Assembly (NCBI GenBank): GCA_016937575.1 | Contig: JAFHKN010000002.1 | Coordinates: forward strand, 3,097,001 to 3,161,000 | Reading direction: 5' to 3' | Source of the DNA: Roseomonas aeriglobus | GTDB taxonomy: Bacteria; Pseudomonadota; Alphaproteobacteria; Sphingomonadales; Sphingomonadaceae | DNA: 64,000 bases | The notes under the pieces: generated by a model | Database searches by the model: none | What the model was told of the DNA's origin: nothing | What the model saw: only the letters and a program-made list of their open reading frames with translations | Translations under genes and position numbers: made by a program | In this document: piece after piece, positions 54,168 through 63,301 of the stretch | How the letters are laid out: each line of letters starts with the position of its first letter | Position numbering within the stretch: the stretch's first letter is position 1

Positions 54168-54896
54168 TCAGGGCAGCAGCTGCGTGTTGTGGTGAATCTC
54201 AGCCGCCACCGTGTCGGCGGGTTCGCCCAGCAGCCGCGACAGGATGGAGGCGGATGCGCCCCGATGGTCGGGCAGAAAGCGCAAGTCCATCCCGGCCTCC
54301 GCAAATCGCCGCGCATCATAGAGCGATCGCCCGCCCGGCGAATTGACATAGGTGCGCGCGCCGAGCGCTCGGGCAACCGCGATCACGCGATCCTCGCCGG
54401 TCAGATGCGGGGGCAGGTCCATTGCCGACAGTCGCTCGACCCGCCACGGCAGCCCCAGCGCAGTGGCGGCGCGGCGCAGGAGCTCCTCGATATAGAGGCT
54501 CGGCCGCTGTGTCGTGTCCAGCAGCGCATCGATCAGCCCGGCCGGATCGGACGATCGATCGCGCAACTGCGGAAAGGCTGCGAACTGCGCGATCAGGCGT
54601 TCGCGCGCATCGGGCAGGAACGCCAGCTGGTCGATCGGCGTGTGCAACCCGGCCTTCGCCAGGGGCATGCGGATCCAGCGAAGATCGCCGTTCGCATCGG
54701 GCAGCCGGTTGCGGTGGACATAGCCTTCGCGTGGAAACTGCACCGAATCATAGATGACGAACGTATCGGCTGCGGCCAGCAGCCGGAAATAGCCGGCATA
54801 GGGAATGAAATAGGGCTGCATGATCGCGACCACAGGCCCTGCCGCGGCGCTGCCGCCGCTCCGGTGCGCGATCCGATCCCGTTCCTCGATCGTCAC
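54168..54896 (-). CDS. WbqC family protein
   Basis: 242-residue WbqC-like protein: VAIMQPYFIPYAGYFRLLAA is the family signature, followed by VIYDSVQFPREGYVHRNRL and LPHLTGEDRVIAVARALG, YVNSPGGRSLYD. WbqC proteins occur in O-antigen and capsule clusters and are presumed to act on nucleotide-linked amino sugars; the reaction is not settled. ATG 54896 overlaps the methyltransferase stop (ATGA at 54893-54896). Confidence 0.92.
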   Translation of the reverse strand: MTIEERDRIAHRSGGSAAAGPVVAIMQPYFIPYAGYFRLLAAADTFVIYDSVQFPREGYVHRNRLPDANGDLRWIRMPLAKAGLHTPIDQLAFLPDARERLIAQFAAFPQLRDRSSDPAGLIDALLDTTQRPSLYIEELLRRAATALGLPWRVERLSAMDLPPHLTGEDRVIAVARALGARTYVNSPGGRSLYDARRFAEAGMDLRFLPDHRGASASILSRLLGEPADTVAAEIHHNTQLLP

Positions 54897-55549
54897 GCGG
54901 CGCCGCGTCGCGGCGCGCGATAGGCGAAGGCGGACAGTTCATACAGGCCATAGTCGGAGCGGAAAGCGATGTGTCGCGTGACGTCCGCCGTCAGGAACGA
55001 GGCGACCTCGTCGAAGCTCCAGTGGAACAGGTCGTCACGTTCCCAATCGACGTGACGGCTCATGACGTTGAACACGACGCCGATGCGCGCGGCGGCGAAG
55101 GCGGCGCGAATAAGTTTCTTGGCGAAGTCGATCATCGCATCGCGCGATAACGTGGTCTTCAGCGTCAGGACGCCGTTGATGATGACGTAATCCACGCTGA
55201 GCGGGGGCAGCGGATCGGCGATGACGTCCCGCACGTCGAACCGCGCATCGGGCCAGCGGTTTCGGGCGGCATCGACCATATGCTCCGAAAGGTCGATACC
55301 GTGATAGTCGATGGTGGGACGACCGGGCGTGCGGGCGATATGGTCGAGGATCAGCCCCGGCCCGCAACCGAGATCGAGGACGCTCGGCACCGCCGGGCCG
55401 GACGGCGGCACGTCGATGATCGACAGCATGACGTCGAATCGGACGGCGAGGTCGGCTGCGTTGGGCCAATCCACCCCGCGATGATCGGCACCAAACCTCG
55501 CCAGACATTTTTCATAATGGGCGATTAGCGATGTCAGATCCGGCGTCAT
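54893..55549 (-). CDS. Class I SAM-dependent methyltransferase
   Basis: 218-residue methyltransferase. SAM motif I VLDLGCGPGLILDHIA, motif II YHGIDLSEHMVDAARN, and ARFDVRDVIADPLPP then VDYVIINGVLTLKTTLS fit the family. ATG 55549 (MTPDLTSLIAHYEKCL) is the usual start of such enzymes; the 80-codon upstream extension has no similarity. First gene of the short minus-strand run methyltransferase, WbqC, DegT aminotransferase, likely building a modified surface sugar. Confidence 0.9.
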   Translation of the reverse strand: MTPDLTSLIAHYEKCLARFGADHRGVDWPNAADLAVRFDVMLSIIDVPPSGPAVPSVLDLGCGPGLILDHIARTPGRPTIDYHGIDLSEHMVDAARNRWPDARFDVRDVIADPLPPLSVDYVIINGVLTLKTTLSRDAMIDFAKKLIRAAFAAARIGVVFNVMSRHVDWERDDLFHWSFDEVASFLTADVTRHIAFRSDYGLYELSAFAYRAPRRGAA

Positions 55550-55942
55550 CTCCGCATCTATCCAGAAACGCCGCCCGTTTTCCAACCCTGTCGGTAGTTC
55601 TCTCGACGGAGCGCCGATCCCGCGACGGTTGCGCAGCGAACCGCCCGCACCGAGAGCCGCGTCAGCGGCGGGTGCCGGACCTTCCGTCTGTGGGAGATAC
55701 CGCGTCGGGAAAATGGTGCCCCACAGGAGACAAAGCTGGGCACTCGAATCATTGGGAAATTTCTGTTGCGCGTGCCTGAAAATCAGCATGCCCTGACTCG
55801 CCGCTTTGGGTATTTTCTAGCGATGATCAACAAGTCTTAAGCCTAGAAGGCGGCGGGCAGTAGAAGTTTATGCCGCCTCGACGACGACGCCGCTCAATCT
55901 TGCGCACCATCCCGATCGCGTCGAAATCAGTGACAAAAGGTA
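55550..55942. other. Intergenic, no gene seen
   Basis: About 390 bases between two minus-strand genes. It falls in GC content towards 55740-55930. Probably contains the promoter of the methyltransferase unit and the end of the unknown-protein operon. No RNA or repeat was recognised. Confidence 0.5.
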
Positions 55943-56470
55943 TCAGTTTAATTCAACAACGGTCGCTTCGTAATTGTGCTTCACGTGATCGGCTTCGACC
56001 GTCGGATCAGCCAGCCGTGCGCTGGCCCACGCCCGCAATCCGCTTCGCGCCCTCGCACTAGTCACCCGCTTCACGAACACGAAAGCACTGGGGCGCTCGT
56101 CGCACGGCGGCACGCCAGCGCCGCGGTTGCGGCAGCGGGTTCCGATCATGCCAGCACCAACGATGCCGCCATCGCGTGTGTGGACCATAGCAGCCTTGTC
56201 CTCGCAGTTATGCGGGCGACAGGTCGCGATGAAGCGGTCGCCACCGGGTAGTATTCGCTCCTCCTCGACACCGCCGCTGATCCCGAGCGCGAACTGCCGC
56301 GCCAGCGTGTCGTCGAAGTAGATCGGCTGGCGGCGCTCGCCGAAGAAAGCCCGGATGGCCTGTTCGGATGGCGGATGAGCCGACCGGGTCGTAGTGCGGG
56401 CCATCGGCGCCGTGGTCGCCAACATGCCGCCCGCACAGCACGCGATTAAAAGCCTCAACCCGACCTTCAT
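55943..56470 (-). CDS. Hypothetical exported protein
   Basis: 175-residue protein with a signal-like N-terminus (VGLRLLIACCAGGMLATTAPMA). The mature part has FGERRQPIYFDDTLARQFALGIS, then FIATCRPHNCEDKAAMVH, with four to five Cys (CRPHNCED, TRCRNRG, PPCDE) that may form disulphides. No domain recognised. ATG 56470 overlaps the membrane-protein stop (ATGA), and it is last of a three-gene minus-strand operon. Confidence 0.7.
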   Translation of the reverse strand: MKVGLRLLIACCAGGMLATTAPMARTTTRSAHPPSEQAIRAFFGERRQPIYFDDTLARQFALGISGGVEEERILPGGDRFIATCRPHNCEDKAAMVHTRDGGIVGAGMIGTRCRNRGAGVPPCDERPSAFVFVKRVTSARARSGLRAWASARLADPTVEADHVKHNYEATVVELN

Positions 56471-56907
56471 CGTAAAGCCTCCATCGCGGCCTTTCGCTCG
56501 TCCCGCTCGATCCACCATTGCAATGCGAAACTGATAGTCATCGCAACGACGAACAACGCCACTGTCCAGCCTTCCCGCACCAGCGGTGACAGCACGAACC
56601 CCGTCTCGAAGACTTTGAAGACCAGCCGTCCGGCGCACACGATCGCAACGATCCGGCTCCAGGCGAAGAGGCCATCGAGCAGGGTCAATTTTATCCCGGA
56701 CCGGGCCGGGCGGATGAGCGCCCAGACGAGCACGACGACCGGGGCTGCGGCCGTGGCGGTTGTCCCCGCCGACTGGGATATGTTCGCGGCCGCCAGACGG
56801 CCGGCGATCAGCGGAATGGCGATCCAGACGGCCATGACCATCACCAATCGGGAAAGCATCACCCTGCCCGCAGCGTTGCCGATGAAGAAGCCCACCAACA
56901 GGGGCAT
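56467..56907 (-). CDS. Hypothetical inner-membrane protein
   Basis: 146-residue protein with about four predicted membrane helices (MPLLVGFFIGNAAGRVML, VMVMAVWIAIPLIAGRLAAA, APVVVLVWALIRP, VALFVVAMTISFALQWWI) and a basic tail. ATG 56907 has GGAGG six bases upstream. Coupled to the exported protein gene by ATGA and preceded by another exported protein gene 17 bases away. Function unknown. Confidence 0.75.
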   Translation of the reverse strand: MPLLVGFFIGNAAGRVMLSRLVMVMAVWIAIPLIAGRLAAANISQSAGTTATAAAPVVVLVWALIRPARSGIKLTLLDGLFAWSRIVAIVCAGRLVFKVFETGFVLSPLVREGWTVALFVVAMTISFALQWWIERDERKAAMEALR

Positions 56908-56924
56908 CACACTGCCTCCGCCGG

Positions 56925-57587
56925 TCAGAATGCCGAGCGTCGAGCAGGTGGCGCCTTCGCATCGACGACCGCCCTCACCGTCTGCCGCCGCTGCCGATCG
57001 ACGCCTTCGCCATATCGCAGCCAAAGCGACTGCGTCGGATAGGACACGGACAGGTTCGGCAACGATGCAGACGACATGATCGTACACTCAACATCGCCAG
57101 CCGTGCACCACCGCGGCTCATGCCCCGCCGGCTGAAGAGTGGCCTTGCCATATTTAGCGACGACTTGGGCGCGAAACGCTTCGGCCGGCTGTCCTTCCTG
57201 CGGCACACTTAGATAGACTACCGCGGCCAGCGAACCCGCCGGCCATTGCGCGAAGTCGATCGTCAGATACTCGCGGCCCGGGCCATGAGCCACGATCTTC
57301 GACACGCCCCTGGGCTTGATTCGCAGGAGACCGGCGCCCTTCAGACGAACGTTGACCTCCGATGCCACCTCCTGCTCGAAATCCTGTGTCTCGTCGGTGC
57401 GTTCGATCACATATCCAGCACGAGCCAATGCCGACCGCGCCTCTGCAGCGGACATACCCAACTTCACCCCGGCGACGTCCATCGTCGCTGGGCCCGTCCG
57501 TGGCAGATCTGGTCGCTCCATAGCGGCCGACGCCTGCACCGGACTTGTCGCCGCCGCGGTCAGCGCCATCAAAACGTGCATCACCAT
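56925..57587 (-). CDS. Hypothetical exported protein
   Basis: 220-residue protein with signal peptide (MVMHVLMALTAAATSPVQASA). The mature part starts with DVAGVKLGMSAAEARSALARAGY, a short repeat-like motif found in small periplasmic proteins where a GMS-x-(A/E)-(E/D) helix precedes a beta-hairpin; later text LTIDFAQWPAGSLAAVVYL fits a beta-rich domain. ATG 57587 is preferred; a longer frame to 57698 covers antisense-like sequence. First gene of the three-gene operon. No function assigned. Confidence 0.7.
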   Translation of the reverse strand: MVMHVLMALTAAATSPVQASAAMERPDLPRTGPATMDVAGVKLGMSAAEARSALARAGYVIERTDETQDFEQEVASEVNVRLKGAGLLRIKPRGVSKIVAHGPGREYLTIDFAQWPAGSLAAVVYLSVPQEGQPAEAFRAQVVAKYGKATLQPAGHEPRWCTAGDVECTIMSSASLPNLSVSYPTQSLWLRYGEGVDRQRRQTVRAVVDAKAPPARRSAF

Positions 57588-57915
57588 CGGATCCAGCCTC
57601 CCCGTTCGCGGGCGCCGCACCGGCGGCGTCGCTTCGTTGATCGAGGCGACGCCGGCCTTGGTGACCGGATGTTCGAAACTCGCCGTGGACGAGCGCACGG
57701 ACCTTTAGCCGGGAGGCCTGGACATGCGTCCGTGCCACCCGGTCTCAAGGAGACCGGCGGTCTTGCGACCGATCCATCGGCGAGGTTTCGACGCCTCGGC
57801 CCACCTGCTGGTGGGCATGACGACGGTAGGACGGGCTTTCCGTGAAGCCAAGCCAAATCAGGTCGTCGGCTGGCTACACGCGGCATCAGAACTTTAACTT
57901 TTGGTGAGGTAGCTT

Positions 57916-57964
57916 GGCGGGGTCCATCGTCCGGTGGACCGGGGCGTCGAAACCCCGCCGATGG
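57916..57964 (+). promoter_or_regulatory. Structured leader upstream of the S8 autotransporter
   Basis: GGCGGGG (57916-57922) pairs perfectly with CCCCGCC (57953-57959) and encloses a TCCA/TGGA mini-hairpin; CCATCG (57924-57929) can alternatively pair with CGATGG (57959-57964). An independent 8-bp hairpin lies at 57739-57757. The region 57588-58068 has no gene, so this may be a 5' UTR structure. Function is speculative. Confidence 0.3.
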
Positions 57965-58068
57965 TAAAGAACGGCGCGCCTGCTGGCACGCCGGTCGTCG
58001 TCCGGCGCCAAAGTGCTGGGGCCTTTACGTCTGCGGAAGATCGCCGTCCTGCAACGGGGGGGCAAAAC

Positions 58069-59094
58069 GTGAAGACGACCATCAATCTCAGGACAGCGAC
58101 CGCCATCGCCACCGCCACCATGCTTGCCGCGTGTGGTGGCGGTGGCGGCGTCGCGTCGAACGGTTCGACGGCTCCCCCGGTCGCAGCGCCCGCCCCCACG
58201 CCAAGTCCTTCTCCGGCACCAGCCACTGCGCCATCGCCCGGCTACACGCCGACCGCCGAATACACGGCTTCGAAGCCGCTCGTCGGCATGAAGGCGCAGG
58301 CGGCCTATGGTAAGGGCCTGACCGGCAAAGGCGTGACCATCGCCGTCATCGACAGCGGCATCGATCTGACCAACCCCGAGTTCGCGGGCCGCATCTCCGC
58401 CGATAGCAAGTCGTTCGACGCGACCTATGCCCGCTGTGCCACATGTGCGCCCGAGACGATCTCCTTCGGGCTGCAGGACGTTCAGGGCCATGGCACGGGA
58501 ACGGCGTCGGTGGCCGCGGCCGCCGCAAACGGCTCTGGTATTCAGGGCGTCGCGCCAGGCGCCACCATCCTTGCGCTGAAAGTCGCGGGTCCGAACCTCG
58601 ACGCAGTCACGCCGACATCGACACTCACCGAGGGCGGTTTGAACGGGAGCGCCATTCCAGCCGCCCTGAACCATGGTGTCGACAAGGATGCTTTCGTCGT
58701 CACCATGTCGATCAATGGCAGCCTGGCTCCTGGCGCTGCGACCGAAGCCCGAAACGCGATGGACCGAGTTAGGACCAGCAACATGCTGGTTGTCGAATCC
58801 GTCCGCAACTTCAGCGGCGACAGTCATTCGGGCCAGATCAGCGAAAGCCTCGTCGGCACAAATCTCGCCAACAAGGACTGGTTCCTTTTCGGGATCCGCG
58901 TCAGTTCGAACCTTCAGGCTCATCCCGACAACGGCAGCCCCGGCGCTCTCGCAGACCGCACCCTCGCCGTCGTCGCGGACGGCGTAGAAGTGACCAGGAT
59001 CGGCGGTGGCACAGAAATGGTGACCGGCAACAGCCTCGCTGCGCCGGCAATAGCGGGCGCAGCCGCGCTCCTCAAGGAATACTGGCCGCAGCTA
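58069..59094 (+). pseudogene. S8 (subtilisin-like) autotransporter protease, 5' part interrupted by IS element
   Basis: First 342 codons of a surface serine protease. GTG 58069 begins with a lipoprotein signal (TATAIATATMLAACGGGGG, lipobox Cys22) and a Pro/Ala linker. Catalytic residues: Asp95 (AVIDSGID), His141 (GHGTGTAS), Ser322 (TGNSLAAPAIAG). The IS is inserted after codon 342 (Leu of EYWPQL). With one IS copy removed the frame continues exactly into 59933 (GGKEISRIL) to give a 745-residue protein. As it stands the product ends about 12 residues into the IS (stop at 59130), keeping the triad but losing the barrel. Confidence 0.85.
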
Positions 59095-59930
59095 GGGTCA
59101 GGACCCATTGATGTGGGAGGCGCGATCTGATTCAGGCTCCGTGAGGAGAGAGTGGATGAGCGACCTGTACTGGCTGACGGATGAGCAGATGGCGCGTCTG
59201 CAACCGTTCTTTCCCAAGAGCCATGGCAAGCCTCGGGTCGATGATCGGCGGGTGCTCAGCGGCATCATTTTCGTCAATCGCAACGGGCTACGCTGGTGTG
59301 ATGCACCGAAGGACTATGGGCCGCACAAGACGCTCTACAATCGCTGGAAGCGGTGGAGCGAGAGGGGTATTTTCCTGCGAATGATGGAAGGTCTCGCGGC
59401 AGCGGAGGCCGTGCCGAAGACCGTCATGATCGACGCGACCTACCTGAAGGCACACCGCACGGCATCGAGTCTGCGGGTAAAAAAGGGGATCTCGGCCGTC
59501 TGATCGGCCGCACGAAAGGCGGCATGAACACCAAACTGCACGCCGTCAGCGATGCGGACGGGCGGCCCTTGAGCTTCTTCATGACCGCCGGGCAGGTCAG
59601 CGACTACACCGGCGCGGCAGCCTTGCTCGACGATCTGCCGAAAGCACAGTGGCTGCTTGGCGACCGTGGTTATGATGCCGATTGGTTCAGAGACGCCCTG
59701 GAAGCCAAAGGCATCCAGCCCTGCATCCCGGGCCGCAGATCGCGCAACGAGCCGGTCAGATACGACAAGCGCCGCTACCGGCGCCGCAGCCGCATCGAGA
59801 TCATGTTCGGCCGTCTGAAGGATTGGCGCCGCGTCGCAACTCGCTACGACCGCTGCCCAACCGTCTTCTTCTCTGCCGTCGCCCTCGCGGCCACCGTCAT
59901 CTTCTGGCTATGACCAATGAGTCCTGACCC
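59095..59930 (+). mobile_element. IS5-family (IS427-group-like) insertion sequence, copy 1
   Basis: 836 bases with terminal inverted repeats GGGTCAGGACCCATTG (left) and, read from the right end, GGGTCAGGACTCATTG. Flanking TA duplication (59093-59094 and 59931-59932) in the target CTAG. It carries one frameshifted DDE transposase. An identical-looking copy in reverse orientation lies at 61733-62568. Confidence 0.93.
59156..59913 (+). CDS. IS5-family transposase, -1 frameshift fusion (orfA-orfB), copy 1
   Basis: OrfA starts at ATG 59156 behind GAGGAGAG (SDLYWLTDEQMARLQPFFP) and ends at 59503; orfB is in the -1 frame and ends at 59913. The classic slippery heptamer A_AAA_AAG lies at 59479-59485, so ribosomal frameshifting would give one protein of about 250 residues. 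DDE residues: IDATYLKAH (first Asp), LGDRGYDADW (second Asp), and RRSRIEIMFGRLKDWRRVATRY (Glu with the K/R-rich helix). This gene is in the sense of the disrupted protease gene. Confidence 0.92.
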
Positions 59931-61144
59931 TAGGCGGCAAGGAGATCAGCCGCATCCTGCTCGATACCGCGAAGGATCTGGGCGCGCCCGGCGTCGATCA
60001 GATTTACGGCGTCGGCCTGCTCGATCTGGAAAACGCCTTGAAGCCCAAGACCGCCTCGGTCCCAGATGCCGCGTACGCCGCCGCCTCGACCGCTGCCCGA
60101 TCCCTGATTTTCTCCGGTGCTTTCGGGTCCAGCGACGGCGCGGCGCGCTGGGCCGGGTTCGCGGGGCAGACTGTGGCGATCGACCAATACGGCCGCGACT
60201 TTGCCGTCGATATCGGCGCTGCGGGCCATGCTCGTCCGGCGCAAGCCTTCTCGCTCTATGGCAAGTTGGCCGCGCCAACAACGGCGTGGGCACCCGTCCC
60301 GCTTAATCAAGCAGGAGTAATGACATGGAGCGATCGCAACGTCGGTCCATACGCCGACGCCGTGACCGGGCCGCGAGCTTTCGGCTTCAGGGCATCGGAG
60401 CATGTGGTCGTCAGCGGTCAGGTCGGCGGCGCCATTGAGACGAGCGGACTGGTTACGGGATCGCTGCTCCGACCGCTCGGCATCGCTACGTACGGATCGA
60501 CCTTCGCCATCCAATCAGGTCGTTGGACGCTGGCTACCTCCCACGCGGCACAACAACGCCGCGGTGCAATTTCTCGTACACAACGCGCGGTGCTCACGAC
60601 TCCCATCGGCGTGGCGCTGGGCGTCACGATCGCCCGCGAAAACGGGTCGGCGCTTGGGTTTACCGGTATTGGGGACTACGCGATCCGTGGAGCGGACAGC
60701 ACATTCGCGTCGGTGAGCTGGAACGGCAAGCTCGCCGGGTTCCGGCTGACCGCAGAAGCGATTGCCGGACGCACGATCGTCGATGCCCGCATTGCTCGGC
60801 TCGCATTTGAGCCTATCCTCTCGACCGGTTTCCGGTTGCAAGCCGATCACCGGCTGCTGGCTGGATTTACCTCGTTAGGCCTCACGGCGCCTTTGCGTGT
60901 CGATCGCGCTCCCGTGTCGTTCACCGCCCCAAGTGGCTTCGATCTGTCGACGCTCGCACTCACCGACGTAGTTCGCCAATTCGACCTCGCCCCGAACGCG
61001 CACGAGCTCGACCTGGAGCTGGGCTGGGCCAAAGACGTGCACCAAACACGGGTGGCGGTAGGCGCTGCCTACGGCGCGAACGCCGGCAACCAGCGCGGCA
61101 CAACCAACGCAGCAGCGTGGATGCGGCTATCCATCGCATTCTGA
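59931..61144 (+). pseudogene. S8 autotransporter protease, 3' part (C-terminal barrel)
   Basis: After the IS the original frame resumes at 59933 with GGKEISRILLDTAKDLGAPGVD and YGVGLLDLENAL (end of the subtilisin domain), then a passenger-to-barrel region. From about 60300 come amphipathic repeats (FRASEHVVVSGQVGGAIETSG, FAIQSGRWTLATS) and the ending AAWMRLSIAF, with terminal Phe as in outer-membrane barrels. It has no start of its own; a TTG at 60038 is the first candidate. The two halves form one gene that was intact before insertion. Confidence 0.85.
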
Positions 61145-61456
61145 TGCATCCGCATATCAGCGGTGGCTGTAACGGCCTTCCGCTTCAGCATTAAGGAACG
61201 CATTTTCTTCTGAAAATCAGGTATCGATCGCGTCAAAGCGACAAGCAACTATTCAGCCGCGCACATCGAACTTGCTATGCGAAGGTCAACAATATCATTC
61301 ATACTCGGCTTAAATTTTGACGATGAGCTAGGGCTGGTAGAACTTACCAATGTTTAATCAGACTTAGATTCAGTCGTTTAAACATTACGAAGCGGCACTC
61401 GAAACCTGCCGCTCGTTCAGCGTTACCGCCGGCCGCTTACCCGTCCCCTCCTTACC
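61145..61456. other. Intergenic, AT-richer, no gene seen
   Basis: About 310 bases following the barrel stop. Visibly lower GC than flanks (for example TTTTCTTCTGAAAATCAGG and AATATCATTCATACTCGG). No gene, repeat or clear terminator found. It lies between the two inverted IS copies. Confidence 0.5.
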
Positions 61457-61705
61457 TTGGCGACGACCCAGTCTGCGTCGTCAGGTGCGACATATCCGCC
61501 CACCGACTTCAGACATCTATTAATGTTGCTTAGAGAGCAAATGGATGCCCTTCTATCTTATCTTGAAACGGCGGGGTCTATGGGGAGAGCTCGAGAAGAT
61601 CGGTTGCTACTGGTGGCTTACTGGACGAACCAACTACCAGCGGCCGGCCTGCTTCACGGGGACGTCGATACAGCGAAGACACATCTGATCGAAGCGGCCG
61701 AATGA
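61457..61705 (+). CDS. Small hypothetical protein of uncertain reality
   Basis: 82 codons from a TTG, or about 60 from ATG 61523 (MLLREQMDALLSYLETAGS). The latter part is helix-like (LLLVAYWTNQLPAAGLLHG, DTAKTHLIEAAE) and more protein-like than its surroundings, but there is no known domain and no good ribosome-binding site. It lies between the inverted IS copies. Confidence 0.3.
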   Translation: MATTQSASSGATYPPTDFRHLLMLLREQMDALLSYLETAGSMGRAREDRLLLVAYWTNQLPAAGLLHGDVDTAKTHLIEAAE

Positions 61706-61732
61706 CGTCCCGCCGAGATGATCCTCCCCCTA

Positions 61733-62568
61733 GGGTCAGGACTCATTGGTCATAGCCAGAAGATGACGGTGGCCGCGAGGGCGACGGCAGAGAAGAAGAC
61801 GGTTGGGCAGCGGTCGTAGCGAGTTGCGACGCGGCGCCAATCCTTCAGACGGCCGAACATGATCTCGATGCGGCTGCGGCGCCGGTAGCGGCGCTTGTCG
61901 TATCTGACCGGCTCGTTGCGCGATCTGCGGCCCGGGATGCAGGGCTGGATGCCTTTGGCTTCCAGGGCGTCTCTGAACCAATCGGCATCATAACCACGGT
62001 CGCCAAGCAGCCACTGTGCTTTCGGCAGATCGTCGAGCAAGGCTGCCGCGCCGGTGTAGTCGCTGACCTGCCCGGCGGTCATGAAGAAGCTCAAGGGCCG
62101 CCCGTCCGCATCGCTGACGGCGTGCAGTTTGGTGTTCATGCCGCCTTTCGTGCGGCCGATCAGACGGCCGAGATCCCCTTTTTTACCCGCAGACTCGATG
62201 CCGTGCGGTGTGCCTTCAGGTAGGTCGCGTCGATCATGACGGTCTTCGGCACGGCCTCCGCTGCCGCGAGACCTTCCATCATTCGCAGGAAAATACCCCT
62301 CTCGCTCCACCGCTTCCAGCGATTGTAGAGCGTCTTGTGCGGCCCATAGTCCTTCGGTGCATCACACCAGCGTAGCCCGTTGCGATTGACGAAAATGATG
62401 CCGCTGAGCACCCGCCGATCATCGACCCGAGGCTTGCCATGGCTCTTGGGAAAGAACGGTTGCAGACGCGCCATCTGCTCATCCGTCAGCCAGTACAGGT
62501 CGCTCATCCACTCTCTCCTCACGGAGCCTGAATCAGATCGCGCCTCCCACATCAATGGGTCCTGACCC
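61733..62568 (-). mobile_element. IS5-family insertion sequence, copy 2 (inverted)
   Basis: 836 bases, same ends and gene as copy 1 in reverse orientation; TA on each side (61731-61732, 62569-62570). By eye, sequence and translations are identical, so one copy arose recently. The flanks on the two sides do not reconstruct a recognisable gene. With copy 1 it brackets 1.8 kb including the C-terminal part of the protease gene. Confidence 0.93.
61750..62507 (-). CDS. IS5-family transposase, -1 frameshift fusion (orfA-orfB), copy 2
   Basis: Identical in translation to the copy at 59156-59913: orfA ATG 62507 to stop at 62160, orfB to 61750, joined through the same A_AAA_AAG slippery site (near 62178-62184). 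All three DDE acidic residues are present, so the element appears active. Confidence 0.92.
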
Positions 62569-62638
62569 TAACCAGCGTGCTGTTGTCACATGCCGTGATA
62601 TCCAGCGGGCCGAGCGATACAAGTCTCAACGACCAACC

Positions 62639-62662
62639 GCTATTGTCATCGATGATAATAGC
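62639..62662. promoter_or_regulatory. 24-base inverted repeat upstream of the thioesterase gene
   Basis: Left arm GCTATTGTCATC and right arm GATGATAATAGC are reverse complements except for one base pair. It is centred about 56 bases before ATG 62707. Could be an operator for the TetR-like regulator or another factor, or a short hairpin. Confidence 0.35.
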
Positions 62663-62706
62663 GGCTATTGAGGCTGGGACTGACCCGATCTCATCGGAGC
62701 GACCGA

Positions 62707-63141
62707 ATGTCCGAAGACAGCAGAAGCCACTCGTGCGCCTTCGAGGTTGTGGCATCCGACATCGATCACATGGGCCACGTCAACAATACGGTTTACCTGC
62801 GCTGGGTTCAGGAGGCGGTGATCGCGTTCTGGCAGCAGGTTGCGCCGGCGGACGTCGTGCGCGCCACGGCCTGGGTCGCCGTTAAGCACGAGATAACGTA
62901 CCGCTGCCCCGCATTTCTCGATCAGCGCGTCGAAGTCGTGACGGAGCCAGAGTGTGTGGTCGGCGCGAAGGGTCATTTTGCGGCGACTATTCGACGCGGT
63001 GAAACGATACTGGCCGAAGTCCGAAGCGTGTGGTGCAGCATCGACGCGACCTCGTTACGACCTATCCGTCTCGCCAAGGAACTAAGGGAACGCCTCTTTC
63101 CATCGGCAGGCGTGGAGCGCCGGGTCATCGCTTCTACTTAG
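62707..63141 (+). CDS. Hotdog-fold acyl-CoA thioesterase (4HBT/YbgC-like)
   Basis: 144-residue single hotdog-fold protein. The 4HBT-type motif VASDIDHMGHVNNTVYLRW includes the catalytic Asp region and GHVNN, and AVKHEITYRCPAFLDQRVEVVTE is the central beta-sheet. Hydrolyses an acyl-CoA or acyl-ACP thioester in the cytoplasm; chain specificity unknown. ATG 62707 is chosen because conserved sequence starts only a few residues later; 13 earlier codons have no similarity. Immediately downstream of IS copy 2. Confidence 0.88.
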   Translation: MSEDSRSHSCAFEVVASDIDHMGHVNNTVYLRWVQEAVIAFWQQVAPADVVRATAWVAVKHEITYRCPAFLDQRVEVVTEPECVVGAKGHFAATIRRGETILAEVRSVWCSIDATSLRPIRLAKELRERLFPSAGVERRVIAST

Positions 63142-63301
63142 CGTGGACGACGCATTCGCCGGCGGGCGGCCAGCTATTTTCCCCGCACCGACTGCCGCCT
63201 GCGTCCGGACGGCACAAACTAATTCCTTAGGCTGCTTCTCTGTCTCCCGGTGAAAAGCTTTCCGGATTCTGGATTGAGCTCGGGCATTTGAGATTTTAGG
63301 T

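Noticed and set aside
59095..62568. Composite transposon carrying a cargo
   Set aside because: The bracketed DNA is the native 3' half of the protease gene continuous with its 5' half, so it was not brought in by the IS pair.
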